Source: an uncultured Alphaproteobacteria bacterium (lineage in GTDB: Bacteria > Pseudomonadota > Alphaproteobacteria > RF32 > CAG-239). Taken from it: a stretch of 64,000 nt of DNA. Positions 45,501 through 53,993 of the stretch are shown here, piece after piece. The stretch's first letter is position 1. Each line of letters opens with the position of its first letter. The stretch is from assembly GCA_944390355.1 (NCBI GenBank), contig CALXPT010000003.1, positions 1 to 64,000 on the forward strand, read 5' to 3'. The notes beneath the pieces were generated by a model. That model worked only from the letters and a program-made list of their open reading frames with translations. It was not told the origin of the DNA and made no database searches. A program made the position numbers and the translations under genes.

Positions 45501-46433
45501 ATGTTTCAAGAATTTCCTGAAGACAATATGAACGATAACTATTTGAATGAACGTCGTCAAAAAATAGCCGACGACAATATGATGAATTTTGAAGAACACA
45601 ATAGCGATATGAAACGTTCACGTAGTGTTTTCATCGGAGCCGTATCAGGTTTGGCATTAGCCGGTATTGTTGGTTATTTTGCTTTATCACCGCATTATTC
45701 GGCGGACAACATAGCAGAAATTCCGACCATACGTCGCCCTCAGTCGGCGGTTAAAGTAAAACCGAGCAACCCCGGAGGCCTGGAAATTCTAAACCAAGAC
45801 AAAACCGTTTATGATATAATAGAAAAAGAACCGGCTTCAAAACAGGTTGAAAGCATTCTTCCGCCACCCGAGCAGCCGATTCTTCCGGAAATAAAAGCGG
45901 AAGTAAGCCAACCGGCTCAATTTGAAAATAATAATCAACTTGCACCGGTAGAAGAAACGACGGAAGTCAAAGTATCCGAAGTCAAAACGATAGAAACGCC
46001 CAAAGCGGTTGTTAATGAAGTAAAGGAAGTCAACCTGCCGAGTATCAAAGAAGTATCAATGGCCGCAGCCGCAAAAGAGAAACCAATCGAGCCGAAAGCC
46101 GAACCGAAAATAGAACCAAAGCCGGAAGTTAAAACCCCTGCTCCGACAACTGTAACCAAACAAACGGCAAGCAAAGCGGCAGCAAGCGGCGATTGGCAAA
46201 TTCAATTAATGTCATCACCGAATAAAAAGGCCGTAGACAGTGCTTGGGCATCAATGGTTAAAAAGCATCCCGCACTTGCCAATCAACCCCACGAAATTGA
46301 AACGGCTGATTTAGGAGCAAAGGGAACATATTATCGCTTAAAAGCCGGAGCATTTAACGACCGCTCAGACGCTGATAATTTGTGCAATACCATCAAAAAA
46401 CAAGGCGGTTCATGTATAGTAAAAAAGAAATAG
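45501..46433 (+). CDS. SPOR-domain inner-membrane protein
   Basis: The ATG at 45501 (MFQEFPEDN) is preceded by AGGA at normal spacing. The 310-residue protein has a charged cytoplasmic N-terminus, one membrane helix (about 44-65), and a long Pro/Glu/Lys-rich linker (65-225). A C-terminal SPOR domain follows (GDWQIQLMSSPNKKAVDSAWASM ... YYRLKAGAFNDRSDADNLCNTIKKQGGSCIVKK). SPOR domains bind denuded peptidoglycan at division sites. It sits in the typical dgt - SPOR - nagZ cluster. Confidence 0.88.
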   Translation: MFQEFPEDNMNDNYLNERRQKIADDNMMNFEEHNSDMKRSRSVFIGAVSGLALAGIVGYFALSPHYSADNIAEIPTIRRPQSAVKVKPSNPGGLEILNQDKTVYDIIEKEPASKQVESILPPPEQPILPEIKAEVSQPAQFENNNQLAPVEETTEVKVSEVKTIETPKAVVNEVKEVNLPSIKEVSMAAAAKEKPIEPKAEPKIEPKPEVKTPAPTTVTKQTASKAAASGDWQIQLMSSPNKKAVDSAWASMVKKHPALANQPHEIETADLGAKGTYYRLKAGAFNDRSDADNLCNTIKKQGGSCIVKKK

Positions 46434-46436
46434 CAC

Positions 46437-47099
46437 ATGGATATTTTAATTAAAGCATTTATCACCTTTGTACCGGCAATCATAGCCATCACGGCGCACG
46501 AAGTAGCGCATGGCTTGGTTGCCGCATATCTGGGAGATGATACGGCAAAAAAAAATAAACGATTATCATTAAACCCGATGAGACACATAGATATATTCGG
46601 CACTATTATTTTGCCGGCGATTTTGATATTATCGAAGACAGGATTTATTTTTGGCTGGGCCAAACCCGTACCGATAAATTATAACAATTTAAAAAAGCCG
46701 AGAAGAGACATAGTTCTGGTGGCCTCTGCAGGAATAATAATGAACCTGTATCTGGCACTCATCGGAGCTCTGCTTATCTACTTATGTTCATTTATTCCGA
46801 CAGCCAAATTTCAACTTTTCTGTACGGCTTTTTGTATTAACTTTATGGTATTCAACATCATCTTGGCCGTATTTAATATTTTGCCGATTCCGCCATTAGA
46901 CGGTTCAAAAATATTTTTTGGCTGGTCGGAAAATCCATGGGCAATAAAGTATGTAAATTCCACGAGAATCGGATTAATTATCATTGTAGCTTTAGCCTTT
47001 GTCATACCTGTATTCATGCAAACATTCGGCATAAATTTTGATGTTCTTGGTTGGTATATCAAAAACACCACACGCACATTAGGTTCAATCTTGATGTAA
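46437..47099 (+). CDS. Site-2-protease-like M50 metalloprotease
   Basis: The 220-residue membrane protein has the zinc site HEVAHG (about 21-26), RLSLNPMRHID, and the second conserved motif NILPIPPLDGSKI (about 146-158). About five to six hydrophobic segments are present. This is the compact YwhC-like S2P group without a PDZ domain. It starts four bases after the SPOR gene. The substrate is unknown. Confidence 0.9.
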   Translation: MDILIKAFITFVPAIIAITAHEVAHGLVAAYLGDDTAKKNKRLSLNPMRHIDIFGTIILPAILILSKTGFIFGWAKPVPINYNNLKKPRRDIVLVASAGIIMNLYLALIGALLIYLCSFIPTAKFQLFCTAFCINFMVFNIILAVFNILPIPPLDGSKIFFGWSENPWAIKYVNSTRIGLIIIVALAFVIPVFMQTFGINFDVLGWYIKNTTRTLGSILM

Positions 47100-47108
47100 G
47101 AGACATCC

Positions 47109-48194
47109 ATGACTCAAAAGCAAACATCAGCCCTGATATCAATCAAAGGAACGACCCTGACAGAGGAAGAAAAAAGTATAATAAAAAACATCTCGCCGAT
47201 AGGTTTCACATTTTTCAACCGCAACATAGAAAATAAGAAGCAACTAAAAGAGCTGACGGAAACAATCAAAAACATCTTGGAAAGGGATGATATAATTTTT
47301 GCAGTTGATCAGGAAGGCGGGCGCGTCAGACGGTTAAGGGAGCCGGAATTTAGAGGCTACACGGGACAAGAAACGATAGGCAGACTTTACACGGAAGTAT
47401 CAAAAGAAACAGCCCAAAGAGCAACATATTTGCATGCCGCATTGATATCCCAAGATTTAAGGGAATGCGGACTGAATTTAAATTACGCCCCCGTGGCAGA
47501 TATCATACACCCCGACACATCAGTCGTAATAAAAAGCCGTTGTTTTTCATCAAACGCAGAAATAACAACGCAATTATCGTCAATCATGATAAAAACATAT
47601 ATCGCAAACGGTATCATTCCCTGTATAAAGCACCTCCCTGGACATGGCCGAGCCGAAGTAGACCCGCACCTGCAACTGCCGAGGATATCATCATCCTTAT
47701 CAGAGCTGGAAACCGATTTTTTCCCATTTAAAGAATTGTCAACCATCACGCCCTGCGGCATGAGTGCGCACATTGTTTTAGAAAAAGTAGATTCAAAAGC
47801 CCCCATAACATTAAGTCCGGTAGGAATAAAAACAATCATCAGAGAAACAATCGGATTTGACGGTTTTTTGATATCGGATTCGATTGATATGAATGCATTG
47901 AGCGGCACAATAGCCGAACGTGCACAAAGAGCCTTGGAAGCAGGGTGCGATGCCTATTGTTATTGCGGAGGCAAGACAGAAGAATTAAAAACATTAGCCG
48001 GCATAAATGCCTCCTTATCACCAAGGAGTGAAAAACGGCTAAAAAAGCTGAAAAAAATCCTAAAACATAAGATTTCAAGATTCGAGTCGTATGAAGAATA
48101 TCAAACAATAATCGGCAAAATTACCCCCTATGAAGAGAGTTATGACGCCACAGAAGTCCTTTCATTAATGGAAAAAGCATCAAAACATGCATAA
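47109..48194 (+). CDS. nagZ: Beta-N-acetylglucosaminidase NagZ
   Basis: The 361-residue GH3 protein has FFNRNIENKKQLKEL, AVDQEGGRVRRLRE, KHLPGHGRAEVDPH with the catalytic His loop, and FLISDSIDMNALSG with the nucleophile Asp. NagZ removes GlcNAc from anhydromuropeptides in cell-wall recycling. The lack of a signal peptide fits cytoplasmic NagZ. It follows the M50 protease gene by nine bases, so the two are likely cotranscribed. Confidence 0.93.
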   Translation: MTQKQTSALISIKGTTLTEEEKSIIKNISPIGFTFFNRNIENKKQLKELTETIKNILERDDIIFAVDQEGGRVRRLREPEFRGYTGQETIGRLYTEVSKETAQRATYLHAALISQDLRECGLNLNYAPVADIIHPDTSVVIKSRCFSSNAEITTQLSSIMIKTYIANGIIPCIKHLPGHGRAEVDPHLQLPRISSSLSELETDFFPFKELSTITPCGMSAHIVLEKVDSKAPITLSPVGIKTIIRETIGFDGFLISDSIDMNALSGTIAERAQRALEAGCDAYCYCGGKTEELKTLAGINASLSPRSEKRLKKLKKILKHKISRFESYEEYQTIIGKITPYEESYDATEVLSLMEKASKHA

Positions 48195-48290
48195 AATTAA
48201 AAAAAATCAATAATTTAAAACTTTTGTGGTGGTTTTCTTAGCACAAACGTGTTACTATATATACAGAACGATAAAACACGGAGAAAAGCT

Positions 48291-48746
48291 ATGATAATAT
48301 CCGCTACTAGAAGAGTAACCGGTTCATCAGGCACAAACAAGAGTGTTACCCCCCATGTAAGGACGGTTGGCAACACTTTTATGACCGATGAACCAAACGT
48401 TGAAACGATTGATACTTATAACAAAGTTTCCGTCAATGAAGATGCAAGGCGCGAACACACCCCAAATCAACAAGAAGACGAAAAAGAACAAAAGCGTCAA
48501 TATCAAAACACGTTGAAAAACGACCAAACATTGCTTCATGGAGCCGTTGAAGCCATGAGTGAAAACATTGTTGCGGAAGAAAGCCAACATACGAACCGCA
48601 ACAAAAAATTAGGGGTATATAATACCAATCAAAACATCTACGATCAGGAAGAAAACAACAAGCTGGACCGCCGTTTTAATGAGCATTACATAAAACATTT
48701 GTACGAAAACAACGAACCACCGGAAGAAATTGATGAACTTATTTAG
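48291..48746 (+). CDS. Hydrophilic protein of unknown function
   Basis: The ATG at 48291 has GGAG upstream; the longer frame from 48249 is unsupported. The 151-residue product is highly polar, rich in Asn, Glu and Gln, and probably partly disordered. It has no signal or membrane segment and no recognised domain. It ends 14 bases before a strong terminator, so it forms the end of a transcription unit. Confidence 0.6.
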   Translation: MIISATRRVTGSSGTNKSVTPHVRTVGNTFMTDEPNVETIDTYNKVSVNEDARREHTPNQQEDEKEQKRQYQNTLKNDQTLLHGAVEAMSENIVAEESQHTNRNKKLGVYNTNQNIYDQEENNKLDRRFNEHYIKHLYENNEPPEEIDELI

Positions 48747-48760
48747 CTTTCTATTTTTCT

Positions 48761-48798
48761 AAAAAAATCTCCTTAAAATAAAAACAAGGAGATTTTTT
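48761..48798 (+). terminator. Terminator of the hydrophilic-protein gene
   Basis: AAATCTCCTT and AAGGAGATTT, with flanking A- and T-runs, form a long stem 14 bases after the stop codon. Confidence 0.88.
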
Positions 48799-48851
48799 AG
48801 TATACAAATTTAGCAACAAACTCTAGTTTATTGTAAAAATTCTCAAAGTAA

Positions 48852-48915
48852 GAGCCGAACTCACTGAGTTCGAGCCTTATCGTTCGCATAAAACAAGCTC
48901 CCATAACGGGAGCTT
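48852..48915. repeat. Partial third copy of the tRNA-His-linked repeat
   Basis: GAGCCGAACTCACTGAG and the following 20 bases up to TTCGC repeat the end of the 234-bp unit, here with CGTTCGC, closer to the tRNA than the other copies. A different hairpin follows (AAGCTCCC with GGGAGCTT, 48895-48915). This marks the outer end of the array. Confidence 0.8.
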
Positions 48916-48921
48916 ATCCAA

Positions 48922-49389
48922 TACTGGGGCGAACGATGCTGGAGTAGATAAACAACCATTGAATTGGTTGTTTATCGCCGACAGTTACGGAAATATTACC
49001 CGCATAAGCCCTGCGGCAGCATGGCGCAATCGGGTTAAATTTCCGGTGACCGAACAAGAAGCGATAAGCTTCGCCGTGAGAGCCGAACTCACTGAGTTCG
49101 AGCCTTATCTTTCGCAAAAAAAAGAGTGGTTACACCAATAACCACTCTTCCGACATACTGGGGCGAACGATGCTGGAGTAGATAAACAACCATTGAATTG
49201 GTTGTTTATCGCCGACAGTTACGGAAATATTACCCGCATAAGCCCTGCGGCAGCATGGCGCAATCGGGTTAAATTTCCGGTGACCGAACAAGAAGCGATA
49301 AGCTTCGCCGTGAGAGCCGAACTCACTGAGTTCGAGCCTTATCTTTCGCAAAAAAAAGAGTGGTTACACCAATAACCACTCTTCCGACA
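48922..49389. repeat. Two perfect 234-bp tandem repeats carrying tRNA-His pieces
   Basis: 48922-49155 and 49156-49389 are identical by eye. Each begins with TACTGGGGCGAACGATG, the reverse complement of the tRNA-His 3' end. Each ends with an inverted partial copy of the T arm and acceptor strand (GAGTTCGAGCCTTATC at 49094 and 49328), then a T-tailed hairpin. Internal AAACAACCA/TGGTTGTTT and GAAGC/GCTTC stems suggest RNA structure. ORFs of 60-73 residues in both strands follow the repeat and have no coding support. Confidence 0.92.
49350..49383 (-). terminator. Terminator of tRNA-His (repeated 234 bases downstream)
   Basis: AAGAGTGGTT and AACCACTCTT form a ten-base stem followed on the minus strand by eight T. 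It starts ten bases past the CCA end. An identical hairpin lies at 49116-49149 in the second repeat. Confidence 0.85.
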
Positions 49390-49392
49390 TAC

Positions 49393-49469
49393 TGGGGCGA
49401 ACGATGAGGCTCGAACTCACGACAACCGGTACCACAAACCGGGGCTCTACCAACTGAGCTACGTTCGCC
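49393..49469 (-). tRNA. tRNA-His (GTG)
   Basis: The minus strand gives a 77-base cloverleaf with an encoded CCA: GGCGAACGTAGCTCAGTTGG at the 5' end, an anticodon stem CCGGT/ACCGG with loop TTGTGGT (GTG at 49433-49435), and a T arm with GTTCGAGCC. The extra base at the 5' end fits the histidine G-1. It is followed by the tandem repeats. Confidence 0.95.
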
Positions 49470-49628
49470 ATTAACAAGAAAAACTTTTACATATAAATAA
49501 AAATAAAGTCAAGTTAAAAATAACAAAATTAATAAAAGGCAGTGATAAAATTAACTCTTTATTTTCTTTTAGAATTTATAATACGAATAATAATGTAAAA
49601 AAAACAAAACTTAATAGAGAAAAAAATA

Positions 49629-50921
49629 ATGAGCGGAATAACCAGCCGAATATATGCCAAGATTTGCAAAATAATTCTGGGTAGTGCATTAATATACACA
49701 ATTTGCACTCCCATGGCAACCGCTGCAACATCATCCATCATGATAGATGCAAATACGGGAGAGGTTTTATCTGCCCAATCGGCAGATACATTAAGATATC
49801 CGGCCTCATTAACCAAACTGATGACATTATACATAACCTTTGATGCCTTGGAAAGAGGTCTAGTCAAATTAGATGATGAATTACCAGTTTCACGTCGTGC
49901 AGCCAATCGAGCTCCATCGCGGTTAGGATTAAGAGTCGGTTCAAAGATTTCCGTTCAAACGGCAATAGAAGCCTTGATAGTAAAATCAGCCAACGACTGT
50001 GCCACGGTTTTGGCCGAAGGTTTGGGATACACGGAAGAAAACTTTGCCCAAGCGATGACGCAAGTTGCCAAAGAACTGGGAATGAAACACACCACATTCA
50101 AAAATGCCTCGGGACTTCCGAATCGCCAGCAAAAAACAACAGCGCGCGACATGGCGATTTTAGGTGCGGCAATGTATCATCATTTTCCCCAATATTATAA
50201 ATGGTTTTCACTAAAAAAGTTTACTTATAACAACAAGACCTATTACACACACAACCATGTATTGCGCAAATTCAAAGGTGCCGACGGAATGAAAACCGGC
50301 TTTACCAACGCTGCGGGATTTAATATAATAACATCAGCGGAACGAGACGGACAGCGCGTAATTGCCGTAACAATGGGGCACAATACATTAAAAGAACGCG
50401 ACAAAAAAATCATAAAGATGATGGAAACAGGCTTAACCAAATTAGCACTCAACACCAAACTCAAACCGGAGAACATGCATGCCGACCTCATTGAAGAGCA
50501 CAAAAAACCTAACGACATACAAGTACAATTAGCCGGCAAAGACATAGCCGTAACACAGGAACAAAGCACGGAAGAAGATGCCCACCCCGAAATAGAGCAA
50601 GGAAGCGCAGATACCGATTCCACGATTAAAGAACTGGAAATAAAAGCCATCCATGATATTCAAATCGGTGCTTTTTCAAATTACGCCCGAGCCAGAAATT
50701 ATGCAAAAAAAATACAAAAAGAAAAATTCAAAAATTGTACGAACTGCGACATAAAAGTTGAAGCCGCAGAAACGGGTTCAGCCATCATCTACCGAGCCAA
50801 GATAACCGGCTTTGAAAAAAATGATGCGGATAACGCTTGTAAACGTTTGCAAGATTCACACATATCATGTATAGTGCTGAGTAGTAATCAAAAGCAAACG
50901 TTACAAATGGCATCCAGATAA
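49629..50921 (+). CDS. D-alanyl-D-alanine carboxypeptidase with SPOR domain
   Basis: The 430-residue protein has a signal peptide (cleavage near ATA-ATSS), a penicillin-binding peptidase S11 domain with Ser60-Leu-Thr-Lys63, Ser120-Ala-Asn122 and Lys222-Thr-Gly224, and a C-terminal SPOR domain (about 347-425; IQIGAFSNYARARNYAKKI). It trims stem peptides in the periplasm, and SPOR would bring it to the septum. Alphaproteobacterial DacC-type enzymes share this fusion. It is followed by mipZ after one base, which links wall trimming and division placement. Confidence 0.93.
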   Translation: MSGITSRIYAKICKIILGSALIYTICTPMATAATSSIMIDANTGEVLSAQSADTLRYPASLTKLMTLYITFDALERGLVKLDDELPVSRRAANRAPSRLGLRVGSKISVQTAIEALIVKSANDCATVLAEGLGYTEENFAQAMTQVAKELGMKHTTFKNASGLPNRQQKTTARDMAILGAAMYHHFPQYYKWFSLKKFTYNNKTYYTHNHVLRKFKGADGMKTGFTNAAGFNIITSAERDGQRVIAVTMGHNTLKERDKKIIKMMETGLTKLALNTKLKPENMHADLIEEHKKPNDIQVQLAGKDIAVTQEQSTEEDAHPEIEQGSADTDSTIKELEIKAIHDIQIGAFSNYARARNYAKKIQKEKFKNCTNCDIKVEAAETGSAIIYRAKITGFEKNDADNACKRLQDSHISCIVLSSNQKQTLQMASR

Positions 50922-50922
50922 T

Positions 50923-51732
50923 ATGACTGAAACGAACCCAGATAAAAAAGCCCATATAATAGTAATCAGCAATGAAAAAGGCGGAACGGGAAAATCCACA
51001 ATTTCCATGCACCTGGCAATAGATTTGCTGCAGCAAGGTTTCAAAGTAGCAGCAATAGATTTAGACGGCAGACAAGGAACGTTAAGCAAATATGTAGAAA
51101 ACCGCAAAAAATTTTGCCGAACCCATAACTTAGTTTTGCCGATTCCTTCGATATTTACCTATGCCCCGCAAGAAGATGTAACCCTTATTGAGGCCAACAG
51201 AGAAAACATATCATCAAGAATAAACGAGCTCGCCAAAGATTATGATGCAATTATAATAGATACACCGGGAACAAAGAACTATTTATTTGAAGAGGCGCAT
51301 TATCACGCCGACACTTTAATCACACCGATTAGCGACAGTTTGATTGATCTTAATGTTTTAGCAGACATCAACATAGATTCGCAAACAATCGGCCGCCCTG
51401 GGCATTACGCAAGTTTCATTTGGGATATAAAGAAAAAATTAGCCTCCCAAGGACACAATTATCTAAATTGGATAGTCATCGGCAACAAGACATCAAACTA
51501 CAATTCCAAGAACAAAAACATCGTTTTTGAATATCTTGAAAAGCTAGGCAAACTTTTTGGATTTCGTTTTACCCCCGGCCTTAAAGACCGCATAATCTAT
51601 AAAGAACTGTTTTTATTGGGATTAACCGTTTTAGACATGAGCCACCCCGAACTCAAAATGAAAATGACAATGTCTCATTTAGCCGCCAAACGAGAAGTCA
51701 AAACAATAGCCGAATTTATTTGCCCTGAATAA
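50923..51732 (+). CDS. mipZ: Division-plane positioning ATPase MipZ
   Basis: The 269-residue ParA-type ATPase has a deviant Walker A KGGTGKST (19-26), AAIDLDGRQGTL, and an IIIDTPGTKNYLFEEAHYHADTLITPISDSLIDL block. It also has DWIVIGNKTSNYNSKNK-like NWIVIGNK and a TMSHLAAKREV C-terminus. These are specific to MipZ, which forms a polar gradient with ParB and inhibits FtsZ away from midcell. MipZ is nearly confined to Alphaproteobacteria, so it is a good taxonomic mark. Confidence 0.94.
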   Translation: MTETNPDKKAHIIVISNEKGGTGKSTISMHLAIDLLQQGFKVAAIDLDGRQGTLSKYVENRKKFCRTHNLVLPIPSIFTYAPQEDVTLIEANRENISSRINELAKDYDAIIIDTPGTKNYLFEEAHYHADTLITPISDSLIDLNVLADINIDSQTIGRPGHYASFIWDIKKKLASQGHNYLNWIVIGNKTSNYNSKNKNIVFEYLEKLGKLFGFRFTPGLKDRIIYKELFLLGLTVLDMSHPELKMKMTMSHLAAKREVKTIAEFICPE

Positions 51733-51758
51733 CATTTTCCGTTTTTAAGGAGGACATT

Positions 51759-52298
51759 ATGAAAGAACTGAGCTTTTTAATGTTTATGGTTGGACTTTTT
51801 TTCGGCTTAAGCGTATTGGCGCGCCGCCTAACCAACCCCAACCATCCGGACAGGACGGCATTTTTCATTCCTTCTCCCATGTTATTTAATGTCTTATGGG
51901 GATCGATATTTTATATCGGCTACGGGATTCTCATGTTCAAAACACCCCTAACCCAAATCAGTTTAGCCATAATTGAAATTGCACTGCTGGGTTATACGAT
52001 ATGGATGCACTGCCTAAAACACGTCATGATAAAAAGACAAGGCAGTTACCCGAGTTTTATAAATAAAATATTAAATAAAGCCGTAGCCAAGCAAGGACAA
52101 CTTGATGCAAGCTTTTCCGACTACAGCCAACGTAAAGCGCTCAAAATTTTAGGCCTACCGATTTATGCCGTGGAAGAACCGGACAAGATTCGCCGCCAGC
52201 TTAATCTGCTGAAAGCAATGGCTGATTCAAAAAAAATATCATCCCCCTATTTGCAAACGATTATAAAAAGAATTGAATCGGCACTTAAAGTAAAGTAG
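51759..52298 (+). CDS. Membrane protein next to mipZ
   Basis: The 179-residue protein has three membrane segments (about 4-22, 44-61, 68-84) and a cytoplasmic C-terminus with ALKILGLPIYAVEEPDKIRRQLNLLKAMADSKK. This segment recalls the first helices of a J-domain but lacks the HPD motif. AGGAGG precedes the start. The product is unassigned; its place beside mipZ suggests a division or envelope role. Confidence 0.6.
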   Translation: MKELSFLMFMVGLFFGLSVLARRLTNPNHPDRTAFFIPSPMLFNVLWGSIFYIGYGILMFKTPLTQISLAIIEIALLGYTIWMHCLKHVMIKRQGSYPSFINKILNKAVAKQGQLDASFSDYSQRKALKILGLPIYAVEEPDKIRRQLNLLKAMADSKKISSPYLQTIIKRIESALKVK

Positions 52299-52373
52299 CC
52301 GATAACCCGAAATTTTATCTTGCCATTAGCAAATAAAATGCTAACTTTAATAAAAAAAAGGAAAGGCAAACAC

Positions 52374-53993
52374 ATGATTCAAACAATAAAAACCCAACCA
52401 TACGGCGACCAAAAGATGGGCACGGGCGGCCTGCGCAAAAAGACCAAAGTAATGATGCAGGAAAATTACTTTGAAAACTTTATACAAAGTGTCTTCAACG
52501 CGATTGGAGGCGTTAAAGGAAAGACATATGTCGTCGGCGGCGACGGCCGTTGTTTTAATGCGGAAGCGATTCAAAAGTTCATCAAAATGGCCGCGGCCAA
52601 CGGAGCCAAGAAACTGCTTATCGGCCAAAACGGCTATATGTCGACACCGGCAGGCTCAAATCTTATTCTCAAAAACAAAACCAACGGTGGTTTTACTTTT
52701 TCGGCCTCCCACAATCCCGGAGGTATAAATGGCGATTTCGGAGTTAAATATGCCAACGAAACGGGAGGACAGGTTCCGACATCAATAACCGACAAAATTT
52801 ATCAACTAAGCAAAGAGATAACGGAATACAAAATCAGCGATGCCGCAGATGTTGACTTATCACAAATAGGTTTTCAAAAAATTGAAGATATGGAGATTGA
52901 AGTCATCGACCCCATAAGCGACTACGTTACCATGCTTGAAAAAATCTTTGACTTTAATGCATTGAAAAATCTTTTCAAATCGGGATTTAGCATGCGTTTT
53001 GACGCGATGAACGCCATAACCGGTCCTTACGCCACCCGCATTTTTGAAGACATTTTGGGAGCCAAGCAAGGGAGCGTCATACGCGCCACACCATTGCCTG
53101 ATTTCGGAGGCTTACACCCGGATCCCAACCTTGTTTACGACAAAGATTTGGTTGACTTCATGTATTCCGCACAAGCGACGGACTTTGCCGGAGCCAACGA
53201 CGGCGACGGCGACCGCAACATGATTTTAGGACGACACTTTTTTGTAACCCCGAGTGATAGTTTAGCAATTCTAACCGATAACTATCAATATGTTCCGGCC
53301 TATAAAAACGGAATTTACGGAGTAGCAAAATCAGCCGCCACATCGACAGCCGTATGTCGGGTAGCGCAAGCCAGGAATCTTCCCTGCTATGTTGTACCGA
53401 CCGGCTGGAAATACTTTGTCAACCTCATGGATTCGAACCGCATAACCCTATGCGGAGAAGAAAGTTTCGGCACCGGCTCTTCACATATCAGAGAAAAAGA
53501 TGGCATCTGGGCAATTTTGTTTTGGCTCAGCATTATTGCGGCAACCGGCAAGTCCGTTGAACAAATCACAAGGGAACATTGGGAAAAATACGGACGCATT
53601 TATTATATGCGTTTTGATTTTGAAGGACTGGACACTAGTGTAGCCGACAAATTAATGACTGATTTGGAAGAAAAGCTTCCTTCCCTGAAAGATAAATACT
53701 TTAATGGCTACGAGATTCAAAACGCCGCTCCGTTCGTATATAACGACCCCGTAGACGGTTCAACTACCAAGAACGGCTTAGTTATAGATTTTAAGGACGG
53801 CTCCAAAATCACCTATCGCCTGTCCGGCACGGGATCATCGGGAGCAACGCTTCGTGTCTATATTGAATCGCCGGATAAAACAAACTTCAATCAAGATACA
53901 CAGCAAAAATTGCAAAACCTGTTAAAAACGGCAATGGAAGTAGCTGAAATCAGCATACGCACGGGAAAAACCAAAGCAGATGTCAACACCTAA
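52374..53993 (+). CDS. pgm: Phosphoglucomutase
   Basis: The start MIQTIKTQPYGDQKMGTGGLRKK has AGGAAAGG upstream. The 539-residue protein has SASHNPGGINGDFGVKY with the phosphoserine loop (about 122-138), a DGDGDRNMILG metal loop and a CGEESFGTGSSHIREKDG sugar-binding loop. It also has the C-terminal RLSGTGSSGATLRVYIE phosphate-binding loop. It interconverts glucose-1-phosphate and glucose-6-phosphate. All motifs are intact. Its stop overlaps the next start by 14 bases. Confidence 0.95.
   Translation: MIQTIKTQPYGDQKMGTGGLRKKTKVMMQENYFENFIQSVFNAIGGVKGKTYVVGGDGRCFNAEAIQKFIKMAAANGAKKLLIGQNGYMSTPAGSNLILKNKTNGGFTFSASHNPGGINGDFGVKYANETGGQVPTSITDKIYQLSKEITEYKISDAADVDLSQIGFQKIEDMEIEVIDPISDYVTMLEKIFDFNALKNLFKSGFSMRFDAMNAITGPYATRIFEDILGAKQGSVIRATPLPDFGGLHPDPNLVYDKDLVDFMYSAQATDFAGANDGDGDRNMILGRHFFVTPSDSLAILTDNYQYVPAYKNGIYGVAKSAATSTAVCRVAQARNLPCYVVPTGWKYFVNLMDSNRITLCGEESFGTGSSHIREKDGIWAILFWLSIIAATGKSVEQITREHWEKYGRIYYMRFDFEGLDTSVADKLMTDLEEKLPSLKDKYFNGYEIQNAAPFVYNDPVDGSTTKNGLVIDFKDGSKITYRLSGTGSSGATLRVYIESPDKTNFNQDTQQKLQNLLKTAMEVAEISIRTGKTKADVNT

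Noticed and set aside
48959-49375. Identical 60-residue ORFs (plus) and 67-73-residue ORFs (minus) in the tandem repeats
   Set aside because: They consist of repeat and tRNA-derived sequence, have no good ribosome-binding sites, and are duplicated only because the DNA is.
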